DNA of 14,570 nucleotides from Candidatus Krumholzibacteriia bacterium. GTDB lineage: Bacteria > Krumholzibacteriota > Krumholzibacteria > WVZY01 > JAKEHA01. The translations under genes and the position numbers were made by a program. The DNA is taken from NCBI GenBank assembly GCA_029863355.1, contig JAOTVO010000033.1, forward strand, positions 1 to 14,570, in the 5' to 3' direction. Shown here in pieces: positions 1-8,809 of the stretch (the first letter of the stretch is position 1; every line of letters starts with the position of its first letter). The notes under the pieces were generated by a model. That model did no database searches and was not told the DNA's origin. It saw only the letters and a program-made list of their open reading frames with translations.

Positions 1-825
<825 letters not shown>

Positions 826-854
826 CGGATGTCCCTTCCGCTAGGTGACTCGCC

Positions 855-2564
855 CTATCCCGACGCGGCGGCGGAGGCCATTTCCGCGTCCTCATTTTTC
901 GATTCCCGTGGCCGCCGCGGGGTCCCCGTCGGCAGCATGATCACGAACTCGGCGCCGCCGCTCTCGCGGCGGTGATACTCGATGCTCCCGCCGTGGGCCT
1001 CCACGATGCGGTTGGCCAGCGCCAGCCCCAGCCCGGTGCCGCCCTCTTTGGTGGTGAAGAAGGGCTCGAAGAGCCGTGCCGCGTGCTCGGGCAGGATCCC
1101 CGGCCCGGTATCGCGGAAGGCCAGGCGCACCCAGTCTCCGCCCACCGGCTCCGCCACGATTTCCAGGTCACCGCCGTGCATGGCCTCGCACGAGTTGACG
1201 GCGAGGTTCATGAAGACCTGCCGCATCTGCTCGTCGTCGGCGCGCACGGCGGGCAGCTTGCCGCGCCGCGTGAACTGGATGTTCACGCCCTCGGACTTGG
1301 CGTTGTTCTTCAGCAGCACCAGCACCTCTTCCAGGCACGCGTCGATCGCGATGCGGGCGCGCGAGGGCGGCCGCAGGCGCGCGTACTCGAGAAAATCACT
1401 GATGATGTGATCGAGCCGATCCGACTCGCGCATCACCAGCTCCATCAGGCGCCGCTCCTCGCCGCCGAGCTCGAGCTCGCCGGCCAGGACCTCGATCGAG
1501 CCGCTGATCGAAGCCAGCGGGTTGCGCAGCTCGTGCGCGATCCCCGCGGCCAGCTCGCCGACGGCGGCCAGCCGGTCGGCCTTGCGCACGCGCTCGCGCA
1601 TTTCGACCACCTCGGTGAGGTCGGTGAAGACGGCGATGACGCCGCGCTTCTCGTTCTCCGCGTCGCGCAACAGCGAGATGCTCGTGCCCAGCGGCGCGTG
1701 GCGCTCGGAGGTTCGCACCATGACCTCGTGGCGGGACTTGCCCCGCTCGCACTCCAGCGCTTCGCTCAGCTCGGTCACCAGCTCGGGCGCCTCCGCGCTC
1801 AGCGCCTCGGCCAGCGAGCGCCCGAGGACGCGCTCCCTCCGCACCCCCAAGATCTCCTCGGCGGCGGGGTTCATGGTGATCAGTTCGCCGTCCGAGTCCA
1901 CCACGAGCACACCGCTCGACATGTGCGTGAGGATGTGATCGGTGTCCACGCGCAGCTGCTGCAGCTCGTTCTCCGCGCTCTCCAGCGCGCGCCCCTTGAG
2001 CTTGATGCGGTGGGCCAGGTACCCGCCGACCGTGCCCACGAGGAAAAACAGGCTGACGTGCATGTACGTCTCGAGAATGCCCAGACCCGGGGCGCGTCCG
2101 CCCATGAGGGCCTGCGCCGGCGGCGTCACCGCGCCGACCGTTTCCAGGATTCCGTAGCCGATGTAGCACGTCGAGCTCAGCACCGCCGTTACCAGCCCGC
2201 CCGGCATCTCCAGCAGGAAGGCCGCGGCCACGATGGTCAGGCAGTACACCATCGAGAACTGGCTGGCCACGCCCCCGCTGAAATGGACGATCGCCGCCTC
2301 GATCCCGATGTCGGCCACCATCATCGCCCACAGGGCCGTGCGCAGCGGCGCCTTGACCTTGAGGGCGGCGTAGAACAGCGCGGCGGTGGCCACGCTGGCG
2401 GCCAGGAGCAGGTACAGCGGCCGGACGGGAAACGCCGCGTTCGTCACCTGCGCGATCGTGATCCCGGCGCCCACCACGAACGCCGCCACGATCATGCGCA
2501 GGATGAGAAAGAGGTAGATCGTCCTGCGGTCGTCCAACGCGACCCCCGTGCTCGTCTCCACCAT
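855..2564 (-). CDS. pilS: PilS-like membrane sensor histidine kinase
   Basis: Inner-membrane sensor kinase expected to phosphorylate the regulator encoded next to it. The 569-aa protein has about six hydrophobic segments in residues 15-185. A PAS domain follows (about 207-320, starting near [18 protein letters not shown]), then a HisKA dimerisation domain with the H-box [12 protein letters not shown] (phospho-accepting His344). The HATPase domain carries the N-box [10 protein letters not shown] (453-462), G1 DTGPGI (485-490), the F-box FEPFFTTK and G2 GTGLGLALA (509-517). The C-terminal tail of about 25 residues is charged then Ala-rich. Six membrane segments, PAS and kinase core match PilS of type IV pilus systems, and the position between pilC and an NtrC-type regulator supports the name. 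It begins 20 nt after the pilC stop with only a weak ribosome site, suggesting coupling to pilC translation. All catalytic boxes look intact. Confidence 0.9.
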   Translation of the reverse strand: MVETSTGVALDDRRTIYLFLILRMIVAAFVVGAGITIAQVTNAAFPVRPLYLLLAASVATAALFYAALKVKAPLRTALWAMMVADIGIEAAIVHFSGGVASQFSMVYCLTIVAAAFLLEMPGGLVTAVLSSTCYIGYGILETVGAVTPPAQALMGGRAPGLGILETYMHVSLFFLVGTVGGYLAHRIKLKGRALESAENELQQLRVDTDHILTHMSSGVLVVDSDGELITMNPAAEEILGVRRERVLGRSLAEALSAEAPELVTELSEALECERGKSRHEVMVRTSERHAPLGTSISLLRDAENEKRGVIAVFTDLTEVVEMRERVRKADRLAAVGELAAGIAHELRNPLASISGSIEVLAGELELGGEERRLMELVMRESDRLDHIISDFLEYARLRPPSRARIAIDACLEEVLVLLKNNAKSEGVNIQFTRRGKLPAVRADDEQMRQVFMNLAVNSCEAMHGGDLEIVAEPVGGDWVRLAFRDTGPGILPEHAARLFEPFFTTKEGGTGLGLALANRIVEAHGGSIEYHRRESGGAEFVIMLPTGTPRRPRESKNEDAEMASAAASG

Positions 2565-2584
2565 CGTCCGCGCCCGTTGCGCCG

Positions 2585-3799
2585 TTACCCGCCCGCGACC
2601 ACGCTGATGAGCTTGAACATGGGCAGGTACATCGCCACCAGCATGCCGCCGACGATCAAGCCCATGACCACGATCATGGCCGGCTCGATGATGGACGTGA
2701 GGGCGTCGACCGCCGTGTCCACCTCGTCGTCGTAGAAGTTCGCGATCTTGTCGAGCATCTCGTCCAGCGCGCCGGTCTGCTCGCCCACGCTGATCATCTG
2801 GGTTACCATGGGCGGGAACACGCCCGAGGCCTTGAGCGGCTCCGAGATCGTGTTACCCTGGCTGATCGACTCGCGCGTGGCCATCACCGCTTGCTCGACG
2901 ACCTTGTTTCCCGCCGTTCGCGCCGTGATCTCGAGTCCATTCAGAATGGGCACACCCGAGGAGATCAGGGTGCCCAGCGTGCGCGTGAAGCGCGCAACCG
3001 CACCCTTGCGGATCACCATGCCCAGGACGGGAATGCGCAGGAGGAGCCGGTCGATGTTGAGCCTGCCCCCGGACGTCGCGTGGTAGCGGTTGAAGGCGAA
3101 AACCAGGGCTCCCGCGCCCGCGGCCAGTATGTACCAGTATGCGCGCAGGAAGTCCGACAGACCCATGACGATCTTGGTCGGGAGCGGCAGCTCGCCGCCG
3201 AAGTCCGAGAACATCCTGGCGAAAGTGGGAATGATGAACATCAGCATGAAGAGCGTCGCGCCCAGCGCCACCACGCAGACCACGGTGGGATAGGTCATCG
3301 CACCCTTGACCTTGCGCTGCAGGGCGTCGGCCTTCTCCAGGTACACGGCGAGGCGGTTCAGAATCACGTCCAGGATACCGCCGGCCTCTCCCGCCTCCAC
3401 CATGTTGACGTAGAGCCGGGCGAAGATCTTCGGGTGTCTCGCCAGCGCCTCGCCCAGCGTCGACCCGCCCTCGACGTCCGCGGTGACCTGCAGGATCGAG
3501 GTCCGGAAGAACTCCTTTTCCGTCTGCCGGCCCAGGATGTCGAGGCACTGCACCATGGGCAGGCCCGCGTTGATCATCGTGGCGAACTGGCGCGTGAAGA
3601 CGCCCAGATCCTTCACCGACACCCGGTTGTCCCACGGCATCCTGACGTTGAATTCCTTGACCTTGGCCCTGACCGAGGTGATGATGATCTTGCGCTTGCG
3701 CAGATGACTGATCAGCTCGTCCTTGCTCTCCGCCGCGTACTCTCCGGAGAGAATCTCGCCGTTAGGGCTTCGGCCCTTCCACGTGTAAGTCGTCGCCAT
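2585..3799 (-). CDS. pilC: Type IV pilus inner-membrane platform protein PilC
   Basis: Platform protein of the type IV pilus machine; in the family it sits in the inner membrane and couples the PilB and PilT motors to pilin assembly and disassembly. The 404-aa length is normal. Two tandem T2SSF (GspF) domains are visible, at about residues 68-192 and 272-395, with matching glycine motifs VEAGEAGG (134-141) and SVGEQTGAL (337-345). Hydrophobic segments lie near 172-193, 221-237 and 372-395. The N-terminus (TYTWKGRSPNGEILSGE) is the typical short cytoplasmic lead of PilC. The ATG at 3799 follows a GGGGG ribosome site and lies 23 nt after the pilT stop. GspF of type II secretion is the alternative, but the neighbouring PilT, which secretion systems lack, favours a pilus role. 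Confidence 0.95.
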   Translation of the reverse strand: MATTYTWKGRSPNGEILSGEYAAESKDELISHLRKRKIIITSVRAKVKEFNVRMPWDNRVSVKDLGVFTRQFATMINAGLPMVQCLDILGRQTEKEFFRTSILQVTADVEGGSTLGEALARHPKIFARLYVNMVEAGEAGGILDVILNRLAVYLEKADALQRKVKGAMTYPTVVCVVALGATLFMLMFIIPTFARMFSDFGGELPLPTKIVMGLSDFLRAYWYILAAGAGALVFAFNRYHATSGGRLNIDRLLLRIPVLGMVIRKGAVARFTRTLGTLISSGVPILNGLEITARTAGNKVVEQAVMATRESISQGNTISEPLKASGVFPPMVTQMISVGEQTGALDEMLDKIANFYDDEVDTAVDALTSIIEPAMIVVMGLIVGGMLVAMYLPMFKLISVVAGG

Positions 3800-3822
3800 C
3801 GCTTGCTACCCCCTGCGGCGCC

Positions 3823-4896
3823 TCAGCGCGCCGCGATCTTCTCGCCGAGCATCTGGCTCAGCTCCTGCGGGTCGTGGCTGCGGCGCATCCCCTCTTCCTG
3901 GGAGATATGGCCGTTCACCACCGCGTTGAAGAGCGCCTGGTTCATTGTCTGCATGCCGTATTTCTGCCCGGCCTGCATCATTCCGTATATCTGATGAATC
4001 TTGTCGTCGCGGACCGTGGCCCGGATAGCCGGCGTGCACACCATGATCTCCGCCACCATCACCCGCCCCTTTCCGTTGGCCTTGGGAACGAGCTGCTGCG
4101 AGACCACGCCTTCGAGCACAAACCCGAGCTGCGCGCGCACCTGGCCTTGCTGGTTGGGCGGAAAGATGTCGATGATGCGGTTGATCGACTCGAAGGTCGA
4201 GTTGGTGTGGAGCGTGGCCAGCGCCAAGTGCCCCGTCTCCGCGATGGTGAGGGCCGCCGACATCGTCTCCAGGTCGCGCATCTCGCCGATCAGAATGACG
4301 TCGGGGTCCTGCCGCAGCACGTGCTTGAGCGCGTTCCCGAAGCTCTCCGTGTCCGCCTTGACTTCACGCTGGTTGACGATGCAGCGCTTGTGCTGGTGGA
4401 TGTACTCCACCGGATCCTCGATGGTGATGATGTGCTTGCGCCGCTCCTGATTGATCTTGTCGATAATAGAGGCCAGCGTGGTCGACTTGCCCGACCCCGT
4501 GGGTCCGGTGACGAGAATCAGCCCCTTCTGCTTGTTCGCCAGCTGCTCGACCACCACCGGCAACCCCAGCTCCTTGAAGTTCCTGATCTCGTAGGGGATC
4601 TGACGGATGGCCATGCTCGTCACGCCCCGCTGCATGAACACGTTGCCGCGGAAGCGCGACAGACCCTTGACTCCGAACGAGAAGTCGAGCTCCTTGTGCT
4701 CCTCGAAGCGCTTCTGCTGCTCCTCGTTGATGACGCTGTAGGTCAAGGCCTGGGTCACCTCGGGCGTGAGGGGGTCGTGGTCCGTGCTCACGATGTTGCC
4801 GTCCACGCGGAGCTGGGGCGGAACGCCCGCCGTCACGTGGAGGTCGCTCGCTCCCCTGTCGATCATTTCCTGGAGTAGGTCGCGCAGGTTCAGCAT
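3823..4896 (-). CDS. pilT: Type IV pilus retraction ATPase PilT
   Basis: Cytoplasmic hexameric ATPase that depolymerises the pilus and so drives twitching motility. The protein is 357 aa, close to the usual PilT length. It shows an N-terminal PAS-like region (MLNLRDLLQEMIDRGASDLHV), Walker A GPTGSGKST (131-139), the Asp box TIEDPVEYIH (158-167), Walker B VILIGEMRD (200-208) and the His box TGHLALATLHTN (221-232). A C-terminal helix AIRATVRDDKIHQI sits where PilT proteins carry the retraction motif usually written AIRNLIRE, so the motif is recognisable but altered. PilT rather than PilB is clear from the lack of an MshEN domain and of zinc-binding cysteines. It begins 15 nt after the pilB stop, with GGGAG upstream. 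PilU, a paralogue, is a less likely alternative. Confidence 0.95.
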   Translation of the reverse strand: MLNLRDLLQEMIDRGASDLHVTAGVPPQLRVDGNIVSTDHDPLTPEVTQALTYSVINEEQQKRFEEHKELDFSFGVKGLSRFRGNVFMQRGVTSMAIRQIPYEIRNFKELGLPVVVEQLANKQKGLILVTGPTGSGKSTTLASIIDKINQERRKHIITIEDPVEYIHQHKRCIVNQREVKADTESFGNALKHVLRQDPDVILIGEMRDLETMSAALTIAETGHLALATLHTNSTFESINRIIDIFPPNQQGQVRAQLGFVLEGVVSQQLVPKANGKGRVMVAEIMVCTPAIRATVRDDKIHQIYGMMQAGQKYGMQTMNQALFNAVVNGHISQEEGMRRSHDPQELSQMLGEKIAAR

Positions 4897-4911
4897 CTTC
4901 CGCCATTCTCC

Positions 4912-6594
4912 CTATTGTGCGGCCGTCTCGCGGAGCACTTCCTCCAGAGACGTCCAACCTTGCCTGTATTTCCACAGTCCGTCGTCTCGCAGCGACATCA
5001 TGCCGTCCTGGACCGACTGCTTCTTCAAGTCCGCTACCGACGCGCGCTCGATGATGAGTTCGCGCACGCGCGTGCCGATGTTCATGACCTCGTAGAGCCC
5101 CACGCGGCCCTTGTACCCCGTGTCGTTGCACGCGGGGCAGCCCTTGGGCTCGAAGAGGTTGAGCTCGTCCGGGTTCTCGTGAATGCCCAGCTCCTTGAGC
5201 GCCTCCACGTGCATCTTCTGCGGTTGTTTGCACTTCTCGCACAGCCGCCGGACGAGTCGCTGCGCGACGATCATGATCACGGAGCTGGACACAAGGAAGG
5301 GCTCGATGCCCATGTCCGTGAGTCGGTTTATCGAGCTGGGTGCGTCGTTCGTGTGCAGAGTGCTAAGTACCAGGTGACCGGTGAGTGCGGCCTTGGTGGC
5401 GATGCTCGCCGTTTCCAGGTCACGAATCTCGCCGACCATCACGATGTTCGGATCCTGACGGAGGAATGCGCGCAGCGCGGCGGCAAACGTGAGCCCGATC
5501 TCCTCTTGGACCATCACCTGGTTGATTCCGTGCAGGTTGTACTCGACCGGATCCTCGGCCGTCATGATGTTGGTGTGGGGCCGGTTGATGCGGTTCAGAG
5601 CCGAGTACAGCGTGGTCGACTTGCCGGAACCGGTGGGACCGGTCACCAGCACCATTCCGTACGGGTTCTCGATCGAGTCGAGGAACTTGGCCAGCGCCTC
5701 GGGGTGGAACCCCAGCTTGGCCAGGTCGATCTGCAGGTTGGACTGATCGAGAATTCGCATCACGAGCTTCTCGCCGAAGATCGTGGGCAGCGTGCTGACA
5801 CGAAGGTCGATCGATTTGTTGTGCATCCGGATCTTGATGCGCCCGTCCTGCGGGACGCGTTTCTCGGCGATGTCCAGCTCGGCCATGATCTTGAGGCGCG
5901 ATATCATCGCGGCCTTCATCTTGAACGGCGGCGACATCATCTCGTGGAGCATGCCGTCGATGCGGTAGCGGACACGTACCTGCTTCTCGTAGGGCTCGAC
6001 GTGGATATCGCTGGCGCTCCTGGCCACCGCGTCCGAGATGAGACTGTTGACCAGTTTGACCACGGGCGCGTCGGCGGATTGCGCCTCCTCGAGACCGATG
6101 TCCTCGTCTTCGTCCTCGACGATCTCGAAGTCGTCTTCGATCTCGCCCATGATAGTGGCCAGCGAGTCCGCCGAGTCGTAGAGGCGGTCGATCGCCTTCT
6201 TGATCGCCGACTCCGTGGCCACCACCGGGCGCACGTCGAAGCCGGTGATGAACTTGATGTCGTCGATGGCAAATATGTTGTCCGGGTTGGCCATGGCCAC
6301 GGTGAGGATGCGGCCCTCGCGCTTGATCGGGACCACCTGGAACTTCGTGGCGACTTCGGCCGGAATGAGGTCGACGGCGGTGTTGTCGACGCTCGTAGCC
6401 TCGAGATCGACGGCGGGGACGTTGTACACCTGTCCCATGAACTCGGCGAACGCCATCTCCGAGATGGCGCCGGTCTTGACCAGGTTGTAGCTGAGGCTGC
6501 CTCCTCCCGTCTGCTGCGATTCCAGAGCCTTGGCGAGCTGGTCCTGGCTGATGAGGCTGGACTCGAGGAGTTTCTGGGCGATCTTGTCTCTCAC
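4912..6594 (-). CDS. pilB: Type IV pilus extension ATPase PilB
   Basis: Cytoplasmic hexameric ATPase that powers pilus polymerisation. I place the start at the GTG at 6592-6594, because GGAGGG lies 7 nt upstream and the protein then opens directly with the family N-terminus (RDKIAQKLLESSLISQDQL). An in-frame start further upstream would add 115 residues of low-quality sequence. The 560-aa product has an MshEN-type N-terminal domain (about 3-140), an acidic linker (about 151-170), ASDIHVEPY (194-202), Walker A GPTGSGKST (319-327), an Asp box TAEDPVEYN (345-353), Walker B NIVMVGEIRD (383-392) and a His box TGHLVLSTLHTN (405-416). Two Cys pairs, CEKC (452/455) and CPAC (486/489), form the zinc site typical of PilB/GspE. 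It is the first gene of the pil operon, behind the sigma-54 promoter. GspE is the alternative, disfavoured by pilT next door. Confidence 0.95.
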   Translation of the reverse strand: MRDKIAQKLLESSLISQDQLAKALESQQTGGGSLSYNLVKTGAISEMAFAEFMGQVYNVPAVDLEATSVDNTAVDLIPAEVATKFQVVPIKREGRILTVAMANPDNIFAIDDIKFITGFDVRPVVATESAIKKAIDRLYDSADSLATIMGEIEDDFEIVEDEDEDIGLEEAQSADAPVVKLVNSLISDAVARSASDIHVEPYEKQVRVRYRIDGMLHEMMSPPFKMKAAMISRLKIMAELDIAEKRVPQDGRIKIRMHNKSIDLRVSTLPTIFGEKLVMRILDQSNLQIDLAKLGFHPEALAKFLDSIENPYGMVLVTGPTGSGKSTTLYSALNRINRPHTNIMTAEDPVEYNLHGINQVMVQEEIGLTFAAALRAFLRQDPNIVMVGEIRDLETASIATKAALTGHLVLSTLHTNDAPSSINRLTDMGIEPFLVSSSVIMIVAQRLVRRLCEKCKQPQKMHVEALKELGIHENPDELNLFEPKGCPACNDTGYKGRVGLYEVMNIGTRVRELIIERASVADLKKQSVQDGMMSLRDDGLWKYRQGWTSLEEVLRETAAQ

Positions 6595-6601
6595 TGGATA
6601 G

Positions 6602-6607
6602 CCCTCC
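6602..6607 (-). promoter_or_regulatory. Ribosome binding site of pilB
   Basis: GGAGGG on the minus strand, 7 nt before the GTG at 6594. It is the strongest Shine-Dalgarno match among the genes here, and it decides the pilB start in favour of GTG over upstream in-frame options. Confidence 0.8.
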
Positions 6608-6679
6608 GGAACGGACGCGTGAAGCGAGTCGGGACCCGTATTGCAATCGGCGAAAGCGGCTTGAACTTGACGCGAATCC

Positions 6680-6694
6680 GCAATTCCCATGCCA
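6680..6694 (-). promoter_or_regulatory. Sigma-54 (-24/-12) promoter of the pil operon
   Basis: The minus strand reads TGGCATGGGAATTGC, matching the sigma-54 consensus TGGCAY-N5-TTGC with the invariant GG and GC exactly 10 nt apart. Transcription would start near 6668, giving a 5' leader of about 74 nt before the pilB GTG. It is the only full match I found in this non-coding region. The operon encodes a sigma-54 enhancer-binding regulator (pilR) as its fifth gene, which fits PilR-dependent control. The match is seen; the activity and the activator are inferred. Confidence 0.75.
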
Positions 6695-6923
6695 CGGTGT
6701 CGCTCCCACCGGGGCGCTGCAGCGGCGCGCAATCCCACGGAGTTACGCGGCGGCGCGGTCGCGCGTTCTCCCCGCCGGCGCCCTCCGTGCGTGCACCCGC
6801 GCCCTCCGCTTGCAAATTGCGAGACGGCCCGGGGGCGGGCAATCCTGTCCGCCCGTGCAAGCTTTTCCGTGACAAGCCCTTTGCCATTCGCCGTGCTGTG
6901 CCGCCGGAACAGCAAAGAACGTA

Positions 6924-6951
6924 CCGCACATGCGCGCACGCGCGGGTGCGG
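6924..6951 (-). terminator. Possible terminator after the TonB-dependent receptor gene
   Basis: A symmetric hairpin: 6-bp arms CCGCAC/GTGCGG enclose a 2x2 mismatch and then an inner GCGC/GCGC stem with a 4-nt loop. It lies about 20 nt after the receptor stop. The transcript after it reads TACGTTCTTTGCT, only a weak U-rich run, so it may be an imperfect intrinsic terminator or merely a barrier hairpin. Confidence 0.35.
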
Positions 6952-6970
6952 CCGGGGGGAGGATCAGCGG

Positions 6971-8809
6971 TTACTCGAACAGCGTCCAGGCGAGGCCGTA
7001 CATGAAGGTGCGCGGGGTCATGAGGTAGCCGGCGGCGGTGCTGTAGCGCGTGTCCAGGGCGTTGAGCAGCGCCAGGTAGAGGTGGGCGTCGACGAGCCGC
7101 CCGTCCAGGGTGAGGTTCACGACGTCGTAGGCGGCGAGCGGCGCGCCGGCGTAGTCGCGGCGCTCACCGGTGTGGTGGTACTCGGCGCCCATGTACAGGG
7201 CGCTCGACCCGCCGAAGAGCTCCCAGCCGACGCGCGCGGCACCTGTCGCGCGCAGCGCGGGTGTGGACGCGAAAAAACCCTCGCGCTCGCCCCCGCCGAG
7301 TGCGACGCCGCCGCCGAGCGAAAACGCCGTCGCGCCCGCGCGCGCCTCCACGCGCAGGCGGTCCTCGAGCACGGCGAGGGTCGCGTGGTCGCTGCCGTTG
7401 CCCGCCACCCGCCAGGTCTGCCCGTTCACGTCGGCGGGGCGAAAGTCGATGGTCCGGCCCGCACGCACGGCCGACACGGCGATCTCGTTCACCAGCGGCC
7501 CCAGGCGCAGCACGCCCCTCACTTCCGCCGACCAGGCGTGCTCCGCGCCGACGTCGGCGTTGCCCGCGAGCGTTACGCCGGCCGCGTCGGGGTGCGGCGG
7601 CATGTACAACTCGGCCAGGGTGGGCACGCGGAACCCGCGCGCCACCCGTACGCGCGCCTCGTGCGCGCCCAGCGGGCGCACCACCTCGGCGCCGGCGCCC
7701 CAGCCCACGCTTCCCCGCCAGTACGCCGTGCTCGAGAACCACGCGCGCGCCGCGCCGCCGACCACGTCGCCGCCCAGCGCCGCGCTGGCGGCCAGCTTGC
7801 GCAGGCCGCTGTTGGTCACCACGGGGCCGAAGCGCTGCTCCGCCGCGATGTCCTCGAACCCGGCCCGCAACACCAGCCCGCCCCGGCGCCAGGACGCGTA
7901 GGCCCCCGTGGTGAGATTCGCCGTCTCCGAGTCGGGATGCGTCACCGCGTGGCCGCGATTGAACAGAACGAGCGACGACTCGTCCAGCTCCGCGCGCAGC
8001 GTGGCCAGGTGCCCGCTGCGCCGCGTCTCGTTGTCGGCGCCCGCCAGGTCCCCGCTCGCATCCGACGTGAAGCGGTTGAGTCCGAAGGCGTAGCGCTCGC
8101 CGCCGGGTAGCTCGCCGCGCAGCGACGCGGTGAGGTAGCGCGCCTGCGCGGACCCGTACCCGGGCGTCCCCGCTCCCAACGCCCCGCTGGCGTCGAAGAG
8201 GTAGCCGTCGTTGAGGACTTCGTCGTAGGAGAGGTCGGCGCCGGCCACGCCGGCCACCGACGAGATGCGCACGCGCCGCTGCCGCAGGTCGTGGGTTCCC
8301 TTCGACAGCTCGATGAACGTCGTCGGTTTGCCCGTGGGTGGCGCGCCCCGCTCCACGGAGAGCACCCCCTCGATCGCCGCCGGCTCGACGAGCGCGTCTT
8401 CCGCGACGCCGTCGAGCCGCATCACGGCCAGCGCGCTCACCGGGAAGTGGACGAGCGGCGCCACCCCGTCCTGCGGGTCGTTGATCTCCACGCCGTCGAG
8501 GAGGGCCAGCGCGCGCCCCCGCCCCATCCCCCAGCGCGAGAAGGCCACGTCGCGCCCGATGGGACCCTGGCGCTCGAGCACGTGCCCCACCGCGTGCTCG
8601 AGGTAGTGGTCCAGGGTCACGGAGTGGCGGCGCAGGTAGGCATCCTTCTCGACCACGCCGAAGGCGCGCAGCCGCAAGGGCGCCGGAATAACCACGGTGG
8701 TGTCCGCCACGGTGGTGTCCGCCCCGGTCGCCGCGGAGGCCGCGGCCGCACCGGCAACGAGCGCGGCGGCGCTCCCGGCGGCGGCCACAGCGCGGCGCAG
8801 TCGCGTCAT
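6971..8809 (-). CDS. TonB-dependent outer-membrane receptor (BtuB-like size)
   Basis: Outer-membrane beta-barrel with an N-terminal plug, which takes up a scarce ligand using TonB energy. I choose the ATG at 8807-8809: it yields a signal peptide directly (TRLRR, then an Ala/Val-rich core to about residue 27) and forms an ATGA overlap with the upstream gene's stop. The 612-aa product has a plug at about 45-165, with LLDGVEINDPQDG (103-115) resembling the conserved plug loop. The rest is a strand-rich barrel including GFRVPTLAELY (392-402), a hallmark of these receptors, and an aromatic final strand (TFMYGLAWTLFE; the last residue is Glu after the usual terminal Phe). The total is near that of E. 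coli BtuB. The neighbouring ECF-type S component suggests a vitamin ligand, possibly a corrinoid. This is inference; no specificity residue was recognised. Confidence 0.85.
   Translation of the reverse strand: MTRLRRAVAAAGSAAALVAGAAAASAATGADTTVADTTVVIPAPLRLRAFGVVEKDAYLRRHSVTLDHYLEHAVGHVLERQGPIGRDVAFSRWGMGRGRALALLDGVEINDPQDGVAPLVHFPVSALAVMRLDGVAEDALVEPAAIEGVLSVERGAPPTGKPTTFIELSKGTHDLRQRRVRISSVAGVAGADLSYDEVLNDGYLFDASGALGAGTPGYGSAQARYLTASLRGELPGGERYAFGLNRFTSDASGDLAGADNETRRSGHLATLRAELDESSLVLFNRGHAVTHPDSETANLTTGAYASWRRGGLVLRAGFEDIAAEQRFGPVVTNSGLRKLAASAALGGDVVGGAARAWFSSTAYWRGSVGWGAGAEVVRPLGAHEARVRVARGFRVPTLAELYMPPHPDAAGVTLAGNADVGAEHAWSAEVRGVLRLGPLVNEIAVSAVRAGRTIDFRPADVNGQTWRVAGNGSDHATLAVLEDRLRVEARAGATAFSLGGGVALGGGEREGFFASTPALRATGAARVGWELFGGSSALYMGAEYHHTGERRDYAGAPLAAYDVVNLTLDGRLVDAHLYLALLNALDTRYSTAAGYLMTPRTFMYGLAWTLFE
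8693..8722. repeat. Two tandem copies of a 15-bp unit in the receptor N-terminus
   Basis: CACGGTGGTGTCCGC (plus strand) occurs twice in perfect tandem. It encodes DTTVA-DTTVV at residues 31-40, just after the signal peptide, where a Ton box is expected. The 15-bp length keeps the frame, so it probably arose by slippage. Any effect on TonB contact is speculative. Confidence 0.8.

Larger units (their letters stand above)
6595..6970. other. Non-coding region between the receptor gene and pilB
   Basis: This 376-bp stretch is the only long gap in the window. From high to low coordinates it holds a hairpin after the receptor stop (6924-6951), a near-match to a second sigma-54 element (6872-6886), a pair of 7-bp inverted arms (6856-6862 and 6808-6814), the good sigma-54 promoter (6680-6694), and the pilB leader and ribosome site. 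Open frames crossing it are compositional and show no family-like sequence. No riboswitch or small-RNA signature was recognised. Confidence 0.7.

Noticed and set aside
972..2735. A 587-codon plus-strand open frame opposite pilS and the pilC end
   Set aside because: Its composition is dominated by His, Gln, Arg and Asp, the usual signature of the complement of a GC-rich gene. The minus strand carries a complete histidine kinase.
6595..6939. N-terminal extension of PilB to an in-frame start at 6939
   Set aside because: It adds 115 residues of Arg/Ala-rich sequence with no PilB counterpart, overlaps the sigma-54 promoter, and ignores the strong GGAGGG site before the GTG at 6594.
4915..7005. 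A 696-codon open frame on the plus strand opposite pilB
   Set aside because: It mirrors pilB codons, is rich in Asp, His, Val, Leu and Arg as expected of an antisense frame in GC-rich DNA, and has no recognisable domain or ribosome site.
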